Below are positions 31,828-41,823 of a stretch of 64,000 bases of DNA, in pieces. The stretch comes from Methylomonas sp. LW13. Its GTDB lineage: Bacteria > Pseudomonadota > Gammaproteobacteria > Methylococcales > Methylomonadaceae. Below the pieces are notes generated by a model. It did not search any database, was not told the origin of the DNA, and was given only the letters and a program-made list of their open reading frames with translations. How positions within the stretch are numbered: position 1 is the stretch's first letter; the number at the start of each line of letters is the position of its first letter. Made by a program: the position numbers and the translations under genes. Location of the stretch: positions 744,001 to 808,000 of the forward strand of contig NZ_CP033381.1 in assembly GCF_016865255.1 (NCBI RefSeq), written 5' to 3'.

Positions 31828-33887
31828 AAGGAAACAGCAGCGAACTTAGATTTCTCGAGCCGACTGCGCGAGCCTTTGCAGAAGCCTTGCGCGACAATCC
31901 GCCATTAAACGGGCCTGTTTATCTTGTGGGTCACGGCGAGCTTGCGGATACCATCGTGCGGGATGCTGCTAACGAAGGCGTATCGGTTATTGCGCACGCG
32001 GATATTCCACCAATGGAAGTTCTAAAACAAGCTCGCGTGTTGTTGTTTACGGAAACTCGCGGCGAGCAACTTGGGGATCTGTTGTTGGCATGTTCGGATC
32101 TGCAACAGGTACGGATTTTTGCGCCGAAAAGTGATTGGCACATGAGTCGCAAACCCTTGTTTATAGTTTCTATCCCCAAGGCTGGAACGCATTTGGCCTA
32201 CGAGTTTGCTCGAGCGTTGGGATATGCTGCTGGTATTCAAATACCTGATTTTCCCAAGCCAGGCACTTGGTATTGTATCGAATACAGTAACTCACATACG
32301 GTTGCTCGCGATTTCTTTATCGACTCGGTGCGCCGAGCGCCATTTGGCAATCGGCACCATCCGGTTACTCAATCCCCTGTGCTCTTTGTTTACCGGCACC
32401 CGTTGGATATTCTGGTCTCTGAGGCGCATTACTACCATCGCGAAGGTAAAACGGTTTTCGCAGGCTATTTTTCCGGTGAGGATTTTGAACATCGGGTGCG
32501 CCAATTGGTAGACGACGAATGGTTGTTGGGTTCCTTACGGCAGCGTGTGGGAGGTTTTTTGCCATGGCTGAATTTTCCGAATGTCATCCCGGTCGCTTTC
32601 GAGGAACTGGTGGGGGGAGCCGGCGGCGGTTCGGCACGCGCTCAACTTAAATCGATTTGGGCCATACAGTTAAAACTTCAGGCGGACGGTATTACCAAAG
32701 ACATCGCTGCTCAGGTCTTCAATCAGAATTCGGCGACTTTTCGTGAAGGTCGTATAGGTGGCTATCTTTCGCAATTGCCTTCAAATCTGATCGACGAATT
32801 GGCCGATCGATGCTCTGATGTTCTTTCCGGCTTCGGCTACACGGTAAGGGGTGATTCGTTGATTCCTAGCCGGGTGGCTGAATTTCAGTCGCGTCCGTTG
32901 CGGTATTCGGCCAAAGACTTCAACGAGATGCCTTTGACCGTGGAACAAGACTTCATGGGCTGCAATCTTGTCCGCTATGCCCGCCGTTTTTATGCCGTCC
33001 CCCTGTCGGCGGGTGTTATTGCTCTGGAGGAATGCGCGCCCCAGCAGCTTGCGCGCTTGCCTTCGGCAACGACGCTTGCCGAATTAAAGTCCGTATTGTT
33101 GATTGGCCGTAAGGCTTATGATCGGCAATTGGCGCAGCTTAACCATACGGGGCTTGAGTTGCATTCCAACACGGCGCACAACGTTTCCCTGGCCTACTGG
33201 ATGGAATCCGAAGAGCCTTGTCTCTTTGATGCTTACAAAGGCTTCAATTTGGTGGCCTGGAAGGGACGTTATTTCGCTTTGCGTCAGTCTGTTGGCACGA
33301 TCAATTTAGCGCAAAATTTACAGACTTTGCTGACCCTTTACACGCCGGACGCTATTCTAATGGCAAGGGATGTCGACACTCTGATGGATGATATAGATGG
33401 TATCTCGACGGCGGTTCGCCTGACGAATAATGTCAACGGAAATATTGCCGGTTTGCAAGCTCAGCTCGACGACTGTGCGCGTTCGATCCAAACGCAATCG
33501 GAACAGTTACAGTTGCAGAATGTTTATGATATGGCCCGTTTATACGGGGAAAAAATCGAAGGTTCTCTACAGGCTTTGAGTCTGCAGATTGAAGACTCCG
33601 TGGTCAAAGGTTTGCAACATACGCTAACTAGCATCATTCAACAGCATGTTTATGATATGTCCCGTTTATACGGAGAAAAAATCGAAGGTTCTCTACAGGG
33701 ATTGAGCCTGCAAATTGAGGGCTCCGTGGTCAAAAGTTTGCAGAATACGTTAACTAGCATTATTCAACAGCACGCAGACTTGCAAGGTGAACTACACAAA
33801 CAAGAAGAACGAATTATGGACTTGAATAATAAGCTCAACATTCGTAATGCGAGTTTCCTATCGCGTCTGTTTCGGAGAAAACCTTGA
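31824..33887 (+). CDS. Sulfotransferase with two GxN-FYA modules and repeated coiled coil
   Basis: A 687-residue multidomain protein. Residues 1-105 look like a Rossmann-type alpha/beta region. Residues 110-340 are a sulfotransferase domain: VSIPKAGTH (115-123, PAPS 5' loop) and VYRHPLDILVSEAHYY (199-214, 3'-phosphate motif). Two copies of the short module follow (about 369-402 and 464-497; GCNLVRYARRFYAVPLSAG and GFNLVAWKGRYFALRQSVG). The C-terminal 140 residues form a coiled coil that includes an exact-length tandem repeat of 42 residues (567-608 and 609-650). The end is basic. The coil suggests oligomerisation or binding to an assembly partner at the membrane. Confidence 0.78.
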   Translation: MKGNSSELRFLEPTARAFAEALRDNPPLNGPVYLVGHGELADTIVRDAANEGVSVIAHADIPPMEVLKQARVLLFTETRGEQLGDLLLACSDLQQVRIFAPKSDWHMSRKPLFIVSIPKAGTHLAYEFARALGYAAGIQIPDFPKPGTWYCIEYSNSHTVARDFFIDSVRRAPFGNRHHPVTQSPVLFVYRHPLDILVSEAHYYHREGKTVFAGYFSGEDFEHRVRQLVDDEWLLGSLRQRVGGFLPWLNFPNVIPVAFEELVGGAGGGSARAQLKSIWAIQLKLQADGITKDIAAQVFNQNSATFREGRIGGYLSQLPSNLIDELADRCSDVLSGFGYTVRGDSLIPSRVAEFQSRPLRYSAKDFNEMPLTVEQDFMGCNLVRYARRFYAVPLSAGVIALEECAPQQLARLPSATTLAELKSVLLIGRKAYDRQLAQLNHTGLELHSNTAHNVSLAYWMESEEPCLFDAYKGFNLVAWKGRYFALRQSVGTINLAQNLQTLLTLYTPDAILMARDVDTLMDDIDGISTAVRLTNNVNGNIAGLQAQLDDCARSIQTQSEQLQLQNVYDMARLYGEKIEGSLQALSLQIEDSVVKGLQHTLTSIIQQHVYDMSRLYGEKIEGSLQGLSLQIEGSVVKSLQNTLTSIIQQHADLQGELHKQEERIMDLNNKLNIRNASFLSRLFRRKP
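33522..33773 (+). repeat. Tandem 2 x 126-bp repeat inside the sulfotransferase gene
   Basis: Units 33522-33647 and 33648-33773 are adjacent, of equal length and differ at only a modest number of positions. The repeat keeps frame (42 codons) and encodes the start of the coiled coil (VYDMARLYGEKIEGSLQ, and the like). It looks like a recent in-frame duplication. Confidence 0.8.
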
Positions 33888-36052
33888 TGAGCGAACAGAT
33901 ACTGAATGTCGCAATTCCCTGGAGCCTGACACACTATATTCCGCTGAATGGCTTTCATCCCCTCTACCGGGCGTTGTTCGAAGAGAAGCCCGACTGGTTG
34001 AATATCGCGGCATGGGATAACATCGAGTTATCGCAATCTTTGCGCGGCGACGAGGCGTTCAGAGAATCCTTACTCGCCGAAGTTGCGAAAGAGGCTGTCA
34101 AGTTGGAAAACGTTTCCTTATCGCCTATCGAGAAGGATTACTTTGCGCACTATTGGTCCGCCAATCAGGCATTAACCCGATTATTGCCCGGTGAGATTGA
34201 AGTTCATCACACTGCACCGTTTCCGAGTCTGTGTCGCCCTTTTGTATTTCACTGCGAATCGTTCGCGCCGGTTTTTTTTCCATTCGCGCATCAAGGAACC
34301 GGTAGCATGGAATCGCAAGAACAGGTACGAGCGCATTACAAGCAAATATTCGAAAATCCGCTGTGTCTTGGAGTTTTTTCCCATTTACCTGAGACGATCA
34401 CGGATTTGAGCCGTTTTTTTGCGTCGCCTATCATCGATGCCAAGCTTCATTTGTCGCGCATTGGTTTAATGGAGGGGGCGGAAGAAAATAAACGATTATC
34501 CAAAGGTCCTCTATCGTCAACCAGATTCCTGTTTGTCAATTCGGCCAATCAGAATCCCGCAAATTTTTTCTTGCGCGGCGGGCATATTGTCTTGCGTTTT
34601 TGGCAAGCCTTTTGTCGCGATCCGGAGAATAAACGATTGTTTATGCGTTGCGGACGCCCCTCGGATGCAATGTTGCGACAATATGGTGTTGATTTAGATT
34701 GGTTGGGCTGTCACGAAGGTCATAGCATTATATGGATTGAGGATTATCTGACAGCGCATGAACTGGAGAAGCTAATGTGCGCCGCGCATTTTCTGCTGCT
34801 TCCGAGCGCTTCCTTGCATTCGGTTTCGATCATGCAGGCTATGGACGCGGGCGCTGTGCCGGTTGTCTCCGATACCATTGGGACCAGCCTCTATGTCGTG
34901 GATGGGAAGGATGGAATAATCTTATCCGGAGTATATGCCAACAATTGGCGACGAGATCCTGAATGCGGAGTAATGATTGATCAATATGCTCGAAATCCAG
35001 ATTTGGAAGACGCCCTTGTTGAACAACTCTTAAGGCGCATAACAGAACTGTTCCAAAATCCAAAAAAATACGCAGAATTGTCTGCCAACGTGTGCAGAAA
35101 AGCTCGTATGGAGTTTTCAGGGCGCCTATTCAGCGAAGCCTTTTGGTCTGACGTATATGGTTTATATCAGGATTTTCTTAAAGATAATCTTGTGTCGAAT
35201 GGGGCAACAGATTTATCGCCAGCGAAGCATCATCTTTTAATTGACGACAGCGATTGGGGCAGGGTTTTCACGAGTCCGCCGCAACCGGTAGCGAGATTGC
35301 ATACCGGTCAAGGATGCGTCACCGAAATGGGGGGGTGTTTTATTGCCTCTCCTGGCGATCAAGCGGTGGGGTTGCATGACTGGTCTCCAATCACTGAGTA
35401 TGTCGAGCAGTCATTGCCCATCCCTCTCGCGTTTTCAACGGAAATAAAAGGGTTAGGCGGATGTTATCTCAGAGTCCCAATCACGGAGGCCGAGCGCCGA
35501 AATACAAAACGGTTTATTGAAGTCGTAGCCAACAAATTAATGCCTTTTCCCCTTGTTTACGCGCTCTCATCCAAATTTCTTAAGTTGTTAAGGCGTTTAT
35601 ATCGAGCATGGAGGCAATTCTTTGGCGAAATAGTTGCCGAGCAAAAAATAGCCCAGCCGGAAGCCAATATTGAACTTGTTGCACAAGATATGAATGGGCT
35701 GAATATTATACGTTGCAATCATCAGTTTTATGCCATCTCCAAGAATGGAGGAGAATTCAACAAGCAGCGCGCAGATGCTGGAGATTACGAAGTTTGCATT
35801 AAAGGAACAAGTCTTAAGGACATTCTGCGTAAAGTTGAAGAGTTATCGACTGTATCGCAAGAAAGCATTGAGTTGGTTGAAGAAGGGGTTTGCGGCTTCA
35901 ATTTGATCCGTGTTGGAAATTCTTTTTTTGCAATCATGCAAGCCGAAGGGGCATTTGATATGAATCGTGTAAATACAAACGGCTATAGCCAGCTCTATAC
36001 CGGCGACTCGCTTGAGGACGTAAGAATGGCTGTAGAGCGCAGTTTGTCATGA
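33887..36052 (+). CDS. Glycosyltransferase with two C-terminal GxN-FYA modules
   Basis: A 721-residue protein. The middle (about 270-400) has a GT-B-type nucleotide-sugar-binding segment, SLHSVSIMQAMDAGAVPVVS (about 303-322), as in group 1/4 glycosyltransferases, and a SANVCRKARMEFS segment after it. The C-terminal 150 residues carry two copies of the shared module (GLNIIRCNHQFYAISKNGG and GFNLIRVGNSFFAIMQAEG). The ATG at 33887 shares one base with the preceding stop (TGATG). Probably adds a sugar to the exported glycan, coupled to the sulfotransferases through the shared module. Confidence 0.72.
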   Translation: MSEQILNVAIPWSLTHYIPLNGFHPLYRALFEEKPDWLNIAAWDNIELSQSLRGDEAFRESLLAEVAKEAVKLENVSLSPIEKDYFAHYWSANQALTRLLPGEIEVHHTAPFPSLCRPFVFHCESFAPVFFPFAHQGTGSMESQEQVRAHYKQIFENPLCLGVFSHLPETITDLSRFFASPIIDAKLHLSRIGLMEGAEENKRLSKGPLSSTRFLFVNSANQNPANFFLRGGHIVLRFWQAFCRDPENKRLFMRCGRPSDAMLRQYGVDLDWLGCHEGHSIIWIEDYLTAHELEKLMCAAHFLLLPSASLHSVSIMQAMDAGAVPVVSDTIGTSLYVVDGKDGIILSGVYANNWRRDPECGVMIDQYARNPDLEDALVEQLLRRITELFQNPKKYAELSANVCRKARMEFSGRLFSEAFWSDVYGLYQDFLKDNLVSNGATDLSPAKHHLLIDDSDWGRVFTSPPQPVARLHTGQGCVTEMGGCFIASPGDQAVGLHDWSPITEYVEQSLPIPLAFSTEIKGLGGCYLRVPITEAERRNTKRFIEVVANKLMPFPLVYALSSKFLKLLRRLYRAWRQFFGEIVAEQKIAQPEANIELVAQDMNGLNIIRCNHQFYAISKNGGEFNKQRADAGDYEVCIKGTSLKDILRKVEELSTVSQESIELVEEGVCGFNLIRVGNSFFAIMQAEGAFDMNRVNTNGYSQLYTGDSLEDVRMAVERSLS

Positions 36053-37002
36053 CCGGGCATTCCAAGAGTCGGTCGATTCACCTTTGGTTATATAACCATC
36101 CTTTACAAGGCGTAACTGATCAGATCGAGTTCTTTTTTCTGATAATGCAGCAACATGGTTATTCCGTGACTATGGGGCGCACCCCAAAGGATAGTGCGCT
36201 AAATGTAGTCATCGAGAATTTTTCGGAAATGACCAGCAGGACACTCATTGATTATTGCGAACGCACTGGCAAGCGAGTGGCGGTTATTATGACCGAGCAC
36301 CTTGATCTGGTTGGAAACGAATTGTTCATCCATGGCGACCGATTATGGAGCAATAATGACTACATGCATCCTGCAACTCAGGTGGCGAGAATCAAGAATC
36401 TCATGGATTGCGTACCTTATTTTCGGGCTATTTTTGTGTTGGGGGACCTGCCTGAGTTAGTAGGGTCTGAGAGAATGTTTCCCGGCCTTACAGTCAGAAC
36501 GCTTCCGTTTCCCGAATTAGTGCGTGTTGATTTGACGGGTCAAAACCCGACGCATGAAGTCGTTTTTTCCGGCGCACTTACTGCGTTTCGGGATCAAACG
36601 CTACGGGCGATTGCCGAACGTTTTGTGTTAGCGCAAACCTCGAACTTTTTACCGAGAAAGGGGCGTGACCGACTTAATGAATCCGCGCGCATCGTGTTGA
36701 ATATTCCCCAGCGACCCAATTGGCGTTGGCTTTCACTGATGCGTATCATTGCCGCGTTGCGTTGCGGCCGAGCAACGGTTTCGATTGGAACGCAAGACCG
36801 ATCCTGCATTGCTGAATGCTGTATTCAATTGCATGAAACTGGCTGGGAAGATGAATTAAGGCGGGTGGTGAATAATTGGCCCCAGGCCTATCAAGATTGT
36901 TTGACGCAATATGAAGGCATGCGGCAATCTTTTCTCGCGAAGCATCGGTTTCCACATGATTTGATAGAGTATTGGAGTTTATTGGAGCGCTTGGACACCT
37001 GA
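36049..37002 (+). CDS. Probable glycosyltransferase-like protein
   Basis: A 317-residue protein with no confident family. LNIPQRPNWRWLSLMRIIAALRCGRATVS (about 223-251) recalls the C-terminal region of CgeB-like and other GT-B proteins, where a sequence of this form precedes a Gly-rich turn. It has no membrane span and lacks the GxN-FYA module. ATGA overlap with the preceding gene places it in the same operon, and it is the last gene before an IS remnant. Function uncertain. Confidence 0.5.
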   Translation: MTGHSKSRSIHLWLYNHPLQGVTDQIEFFFLIMQQHGYSVTMGRTPKDSALNVVIENFSEMTSRTLIDYCERTGKRVAVIMTEHLDLVGNELFIHGDRLWSNNDYMHPATQVARIKNLMDCVPYFRAIFVLGDLPELVGSERMFPGLTVRTLPFPELVRVDLTGQNPTHEVVFSGALTAFRDQTLRAIAERFVLAQTSNFLPRKGRDRLNESARIVLNIPQRPNWRWLSLMRIIAALRCGRATVSIGTQDRSCIAECCIQLHETGWEDELRRVVNNWPQAYQDCLTQYEGMRQSFLAKHRFPHDLIEYWSLLERLDT

Positions 37003-37155
37003 TTAATAGGCATGAATTATTTATACAAAAGATAAATATTGATGGATTATAAGATGGCGTATCAGCTTCCTAAAAAGTGATATTTTTCTTGCCGGCAGAA
37101 GTTTCAAGGGAATTCTGAAATAACTAAAGTCTCGTGGTGCTATTTATTCCGTTAA

Positions 37156-38120
37156 GGAACCTCTGATTAATTGCACACCAGGGATATAATTTGGCATTCA
37201 CCTAGTTTTCGTGACGACGCGCATGGACCCTTAACGATAACTCAGTTTTGCCGATGCCGAATACGCTAACAGAGGCAAAGTCACCCGGCACGAGAAGTTT
37301 CTCGGTTAGCTCGAAGCTTTATTGCCGTGGGCCGTCATGCTAGCGAAGATCGAACCGCATTACGCTTCAGGTAAAGGACGTGGGCGCAAACCGTTTCCGT
37401 TGAATGCCATGTTGCATGTTCACGTCGCACAGATTCCCTATAACTACTCCGATCCGGCATACCCATAGGGAACAAGTGGAAGAGGCGCTGTATGAGATTG
37501 AATCGCTGCGGCGTTTTTGCGGTATCCGCCTGGAAGCCGTGCCGGATGAAAGCATGATTTTGTAGTTCCGGCACTTGCTGGAAGCGCACGGGCTGATGGC
37601 GCAGATTTTCAAGGTCATCAACCAAACGCTGGCGGATCGCGGGCTGTTTCTAAAAGCCGGCACTATCGTCGATGCCAGCCTGATTGCCGCACCGATCTCG
37701 ACTAAAAACCAGGACAAAGCGCGCGATCCCGAGATGCATTCGAGCAAAAAGGGCAATCAATGGTTTTTCGGCAGCAAATTCCACATCGGCGTCGATAGCG
37801 AAACAGGCTTGGTGCATACCCTCAAAGTCACCTCGGGCAACGTCAGCGACATCGCGGAAGCAGCCTCGTTGTTGCACCGCGAGGAACAGTTCGTCCACGG
37901 CGATGCGGGTATCAGGCCCGTTTGGCCTTTCTCGCAGGATTGCCAATGTCCTGCGCGGGGATGCCTACTAACGTCGTAGCCTGATTGCGTCTGCAATTGC
38001 CAAATAAGGCGCATTGCTAGCACAAATCGGACTGTTTTAGATCAATCATCAGTCAGTTTTTGAGTTTTGACCGGCTATTGAAACTGATGTATTTCAAAAC
38101 AGCTATTATTCAGAGGTTCC
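37156..38120 (+). mobile_element. IS5-type insertion sequence remnant 1
   Basis: The ends match as inverted repeats: GGAACCTCTGATTAAT from 37156 and the complement of ATTATTCAGAGGTTCC ending at 38120. Flanks are TTAA and ATAA, close to the 4-bp YTAR duplication of IS5. Inside, several frames together give an IS5 transposase: early YNYSDPAYP-like and EALYEIESLRRF segments, then FRHLLEAHGLMAQIFKVIN, and MHSSKKGNQWFFGSKFHIGVD near 37735-37800. Stop codons (for example near 37468 and 37563), frameshifts and loss of the C-terminal third make it inactive. The longest open part is 37575-37979. Confidence 0.78.
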
Positions 38121-38245
38121 ATAACGAAAATGCAGAAGTGTGGAGCGTTAAAAAATTAAAACGCCAACATTGGTTCGGTATTTAAAGTTAGAAATTATTT
38201 CTAATTGCGGCAATGTTGATTTTTTGACTTTGCGAGGGCTTAAAT

Positions 38246-40252
38246 TTGAATAGTTCGCTTTTGCACACTGCGGGCGCGCAAAATAGCACTTATTACAAAG
38301 AAATTGATGGTATCCGTGCCATCGCAGTCATATTAGTTGTTTTATTTCATCTTGAGATCGCTGGCTTTAAGGGCGGATTTGTCGGTGTTGATATATTTTT
38401 TGTAATAAGTGGCTACCTAATAACCGGATTGTTGTTGGATGAGTTGTATCAGTCCCGTGTAAAAAATATTGACTATGGGTTGTTTTTGATGAGACGAGCC
38501 AAACGTATATTTCCGGCGTTGGCTTTTACTCTTTTTTTATCATTTTTTATAGCGGAGATATTGTTTAGACCGGACGATTTTGAACATCTTGGCGGTTCTA
38601 TTTTTTATGCTTTGGTCGGATTGTCAAATATATTATTTTGGAGTCAATCTGGCTATTTCGACAAAGCGGCTTATCTAAAGCCCGCGTTGCATACTTGGTC
38701 TCTTAGCGTCGAGCTACAGTTTTACTTGATTTGGCCGATAATTGTTTTATTTTTGTTTCGCAGAGTCCCAAGAGCGCATTTAACTCAAGCATTTTTTTTG
38801 ATTTCCGCTTTCAGTTTTTTGTTAAATATCGCTTATGTCAATAATCTTTTTGAAATTCAAAATAAACTCGGATTATATTTGTACGTATCGTTTTCCAACG
38901 TTGAATCCTCGGCATTTTTTCTTATGCCATTTCGTATATTTGAATTTTCACTAGGAGCTGCTTTATTAGGTGTTGAACACAGTCAAAATCGTTCTGATTG
39001 GGTAAAAGAGGCTGCTGTCTTTATTGGATTTTTAACAATTATGTATGCGGTTACGCAGCATAAAGATGAGCATGCTTATACTTGCACTTTTGCGCTACTC
39101 CCGTGTTTTGGAGCCGCATTAATAATATATGGCGCAAAAACATCTAGACTTTTCGGTGCGCTTTTGAGGCATCCGTTAGTTTCTGGCTTGGGTCTAATCA
39201 GTTATTCAGTATACCTTATTCACTGGCCGACGATTGTATTTTATAAATATATAAAACCGGAGTCATGGAGCTTTCTTGATAAGGTCGCTGTATTGATTTT
39301 ATCGATAGCTATCGCCGCTTTACTATACAAATTTATTGAAACGCCTTTTAGAAGGATCGATTTTCAAAGCACTTCCTCCGGGCGACGTAAATTCTGGTCT
39401 GCTGTTTCATTGTCTTTAGTAATTGTTGGAGCTCCAGCATTGCATGTTTACTCTCATGATGGTTGGCGGTGGCGTTTCCCTAAAAATGTCTCGTACTTAT
39501 TATCAGGAACAAAAGATTCGTTAAGTACCTTGAAACCTCGGGCGCCAGGTTGCTCGTTCACAAATTTTAAAAACTTTGATCAAGCAGAATGTATTCAGCC
39601 TGTTAATGGTAAGATCAATATATTGCTGATGGGAGATTCTGTAGCAAGTTATAGTTGGATGGGGTTGAATGAGAATTTGCCTAGAGAGCGATTTAATCTT
39701 CTTCAAGCAACACCGTCAAATTGTAGGCCTGGTGTTAATTGGGGAATGGATTACTGCCTTCAATCTAATCAATTTATGTTTGACTTTATTGAAAAAAACG
39801 CTATCGATTTGACGATATTTGCGTCGCTTGGCCCGGATTATAATAATTTCCGGGAAACTATTAGATACATGAAAGCAATTGGTAAGCCGGTTTTAGTAGT
39901 TGGGCAGCCATTTATATTTAAAGAGAAGCTAATTGATATAGTTGCTCGAGAGGCAAATGAGAAGTCCACCGAGTATGAGATTCAGTCTATTGCGCGAGAC
40001 GGATTACTTTCTAATACTGTCGATTTGCGCCGGGCAATTCAAAAAATTGCAAATGAAGAAAATGTTGACTACTTCGATATTCAAGAACAGCTATGTGATG
40101 TCGTCGATGATTTATCTACTTGCAGCTTTATTATCGGAAATGGCTTGATTACAGCTGACAATAATCATTTAACGCCAGCTGCGTCAACTAAAATATTTAA
40201 AAAGCTGGGAGGGATCATTCGTGCAAAATACCAAAATTTGAATGTGCTTTGA
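38246..40252 (+). CDS. Acyltransferase-3 family protein with C-terminal SGNH domain (OafA/YrhL type)
   Basis: A 668-residue membrane acyltransferase. IDGIRAIAVILVVLFH (about 20-35) is the conserved start with catalytic His in the following loop (FFVISGYLITGLLL). About ten membrane segments reach to residue 375. The periplasmic C-terminal SGNH domain shows LLMGDSVASYSW near 463-474 and NHLTPAAS near the end. Such proteins O-acetylate surface glycans. TTG at 38246 with GAGGG upstream fits as start. The gene is distinctly AT-rich compared with the heptose genes, a sign of separate acquisition; it lies between two IS remnants. Confidence 0.85.
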   Translation: MNSSLLHTAGAQNSTYYKEIDGIRAIAVILVVLFHLEIAGFKGGFVGVDIFFVISGYLITGLLLDELYQSRVKNIDYGLFLMRRAKRIFPALAFTLFLSFFIAEILFRPDDFEHLGGSIFYALVGLSNILFWSQSGYFDKAAYLKPALHTWSLSVELQFYLIWPIIVLFLFRRVPRAHLTQAFFLISAFSFLLNIAYVNNLFEIQNKLGLYLYVSFSNVESSAFFLMPFRIFEFSLGAALLGVEHSQNRSDWVKEAAVFIGFLTIMYAVTQHKDEHAYTCTFALLPCFGAALIIYGAKTSRLFGALLRHPLVSGLGLISYSVYLIHWPTIVFYKYIKPESWSFLDKVAVLILSIAIAALLYKFIETPFRRIDFQSTSSGRRKFWSAVSLSLVIVGAPALHVYSHDGWRWRFPKNVSYLLSGTKDSLSTLKPRAPGCSFTNFKNFDQAECIQPVNGKINILLMGDSVASYSWMGLNENLPRERFNLLQATPSNCRPGVNWGMDYCLQSNQFMFDFIEKNAIDLTIFASLGPDYNNFRETIRYMKAIGKPVLVVGQPFIFKEKLIDIVAREANEKSTEYEIQSIARDGLLSNTVDLRRAIQKIANEENVDYFDIQEQLCDVVDDLSTCSFIIGNGLITADNNHLTPAASTKIFKKLGGIIRAKYQNLNVL

Positions 40253-40293
40253 GTTTGACTGTAATAGAACGCTCATATGGTAATGAATCGAGT

Positions 40294-40749
40294 ATGAATT
40301 CATTTAAGCCGCTAGTTTTAGGCGCTCCGCGTAGCGGTTTTGCCTTGCTTGCTAGCGTCGTTATTCATTTCTTGCCGCTACTTGATGCTATGCCTGCCAG
40401 CGCCAAAGAAGCGGGTGTGGGTTTGGCTTATCCGGGCGTCGAGGTACCCGGGGTCACGATTTACAAAGCCCGGCAAAAACGCGGCGTGGATACCCGACGA
40501 CTCAAACGTGCCCTGAAACGCCGCAACGCCATCGAACCGATCATCGGCCACCTACAGAACGACGGACTATTGGGGCGCAACTACCTGAAAGGCGAAATGG
40601 GCGATGCGTTGCATGCCATCCTGTGCGGTGCAGGCCACAACATCCGTTTGATCCTCAGGCGGTTGAGGATTTTTTGGCGTCATTTTGGGCAGTCGCTGTT
40701 TCGGCTATGGGGCCCATTTTCATCAGAGCAATTTTTATCGTTCGTGTGA
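40294..40749 (+). pseudogene. Chimeric frame: cut sulfotransferase start fused to IS5-type transposase end
   Basis: The first 30 codons (MNSFKPLVLGAPRSGFALL) match the start of the sulfotransferase-type protein at 30280 (VVGYPRSGFSLL). After about 40385 the frame becomes the C-terminus of an IS5-superfamily transposase: KRRNAIEPIIGHLQNDGLLGRNYLK and ALHAILCGAGHN. So a truncated IS has joined a broken gene. Neither part is functional. The matching IS right end is at 40878. Confidence 0.75.
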
Positions 40750-40878
40750 GGACGGTCCTCCCTGAAAAATTTTGGCTTTTTCAGGGGGGTGTTTAATTCG
40801 TAACATTGAATTCACTGTATATTAATCAATGACTTACGCATCGATTTTTCTTGATAAACTGCATTAATCAGAGGTTCC
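40385..40878 (+). mobile_element. IS5-type insertion sequence remnant 2 (left end lost)
   Basis: Carries the transposase C-terminus, a 10-bp hairpin (CCCTGAAAAA/TTTTTCAGGG, 40760-40786), and a right inverted repeat ATTAATCAGAGGTTCC ending at 40878, followed by CTAG. The left end is missing. The right end, read in reverse, is homologous to the ends of the 100-bp MITE at 41828, including the inner GATTTTTCTTGA stretch. Its transposase tail differs from remnant 1's subgroup. Confidence 0.72.
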
Positions 40879-41063
40879 CTAGAGTGGCTATTAATACTCC
40901 GGTTAGTTATTGCTGGGCTTTTATGATGTAAGTCGATATTATATTGAGTTATAGATTTAAAAATAATTTGACGGCGTGTTCTTGCTGGATTTTTATTAAA
41001 GGCTAAGAAAAGAACAGAGCAGCAAGCTGCATTTATAATGCGGCTGTTTATTTGAAAAATAAA

Positions 41064-41789
41064 ATGGATAATTCGAAATTAAAATTTATAACAACGCTTT
41101 TTATTCCTGTAAAAAATGAAATAGATGCATTGAAAGTTATAATGCCGCGGATAGACAAAAGTTGGTGTGACGAGATATTGATTCTTGATGGTGGTTCTGA
41201 TGATGGCTCAAAAGAATACCTTGTTTCTAAAGGATATAATGTGGTTCACCAAAAATCAAAAGGAGTTAAAGCGGCTTTTTGGGAAGCGTTTGAATTGGCT
41301 AGAGGTGATGTCATTATTCCGTTTTCGCCGGACGGTAACTCCATTCCAGAAGATATTCCAAGGCTAATTGAAAAGATAAGCGCCGGTTATGATATAGTTG
41401 TAGCATCGAGATACAAAGGTGATGCAATTTCGGAAGATGATGATTTCGTATCGGGAATTGCTAATAAATTTTTTACCAGTCTTATTAATATACTTTTCTC
41501 AACAAAATACACAGATGGGCTCGTGATGTACAAAGCATTCAAAAAGTCTCATCTATACACATTGGAAATAGATAAATTCAAGAGTGATTTTTCGGAAATA
41601 ATGTTATTAACCCGTGGTGCTAGGTACGGTTTGAAGATAACGGAAATTTCTTCTTCTGAGCCCCCTAGAATAGGCGTGCAAGGAAGTCGGGCCCATCCTG
41701 GGGTGCTAGGAAAATATAAGAGCGCTCTTGTTTTATTAAAATCCATATTGCGAGATGCATTGTTTTATCATCCTAGTCTGAATAGATAA
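41064..41789 (+). CDS. Family 2 glycosyltransferase
   Basis: A 241-residue GT2 glycosyltransferase of the dolichyl-phosphate mannose synthase kind. FIPVKNEIDALKVIM near the start, EILILDGGSDDGS (about 33-45) and VIIPFSPDGNSIPED (about 85-100) give the nucleotide-sugar and metal-binding positions (the usual DxD is here SPDG). There is no membrane segment. It is AT-rich. No good ribosome binding site is visible; ATG at 41064 is preferred to a TTG at 41052. It would transfer a sugar onto a lipid carrier or onto the glycan. Confidence 0.78.
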   Translation: MDNSKLKFITTLFIPVKNEIDALKVIMPRIDKSWCDEILILDGGSDDGSKEYLVSKGYNVVHQKSKGVKAAFWEAFELARGDVIIPFSPDGNSIPEDIPRLIEKISAGYDIVVASRYKGDAISEDDDFVSGIANKFFTSLINILFSTKYTDGLVMYKAFKKSHLYTLEIDKFKSDFSEIMLLTRGARYGLKITEISSSEPPRIGVQGSRAHPGVLGKYKSALVLLKSILRDALFYHPSLNR

Positions 41790-41823
41790 CAAAACATACC
41801 GTAAAGAAACAGGTTGTATTATT

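Noticed and set aside
37575-37979. 134-codon transposase frame as a functional gene
   Set aside because: It lacks the N-terminal part (in other frames with stops) and the C-terminal third, so it is only a fragment of a dead IS.
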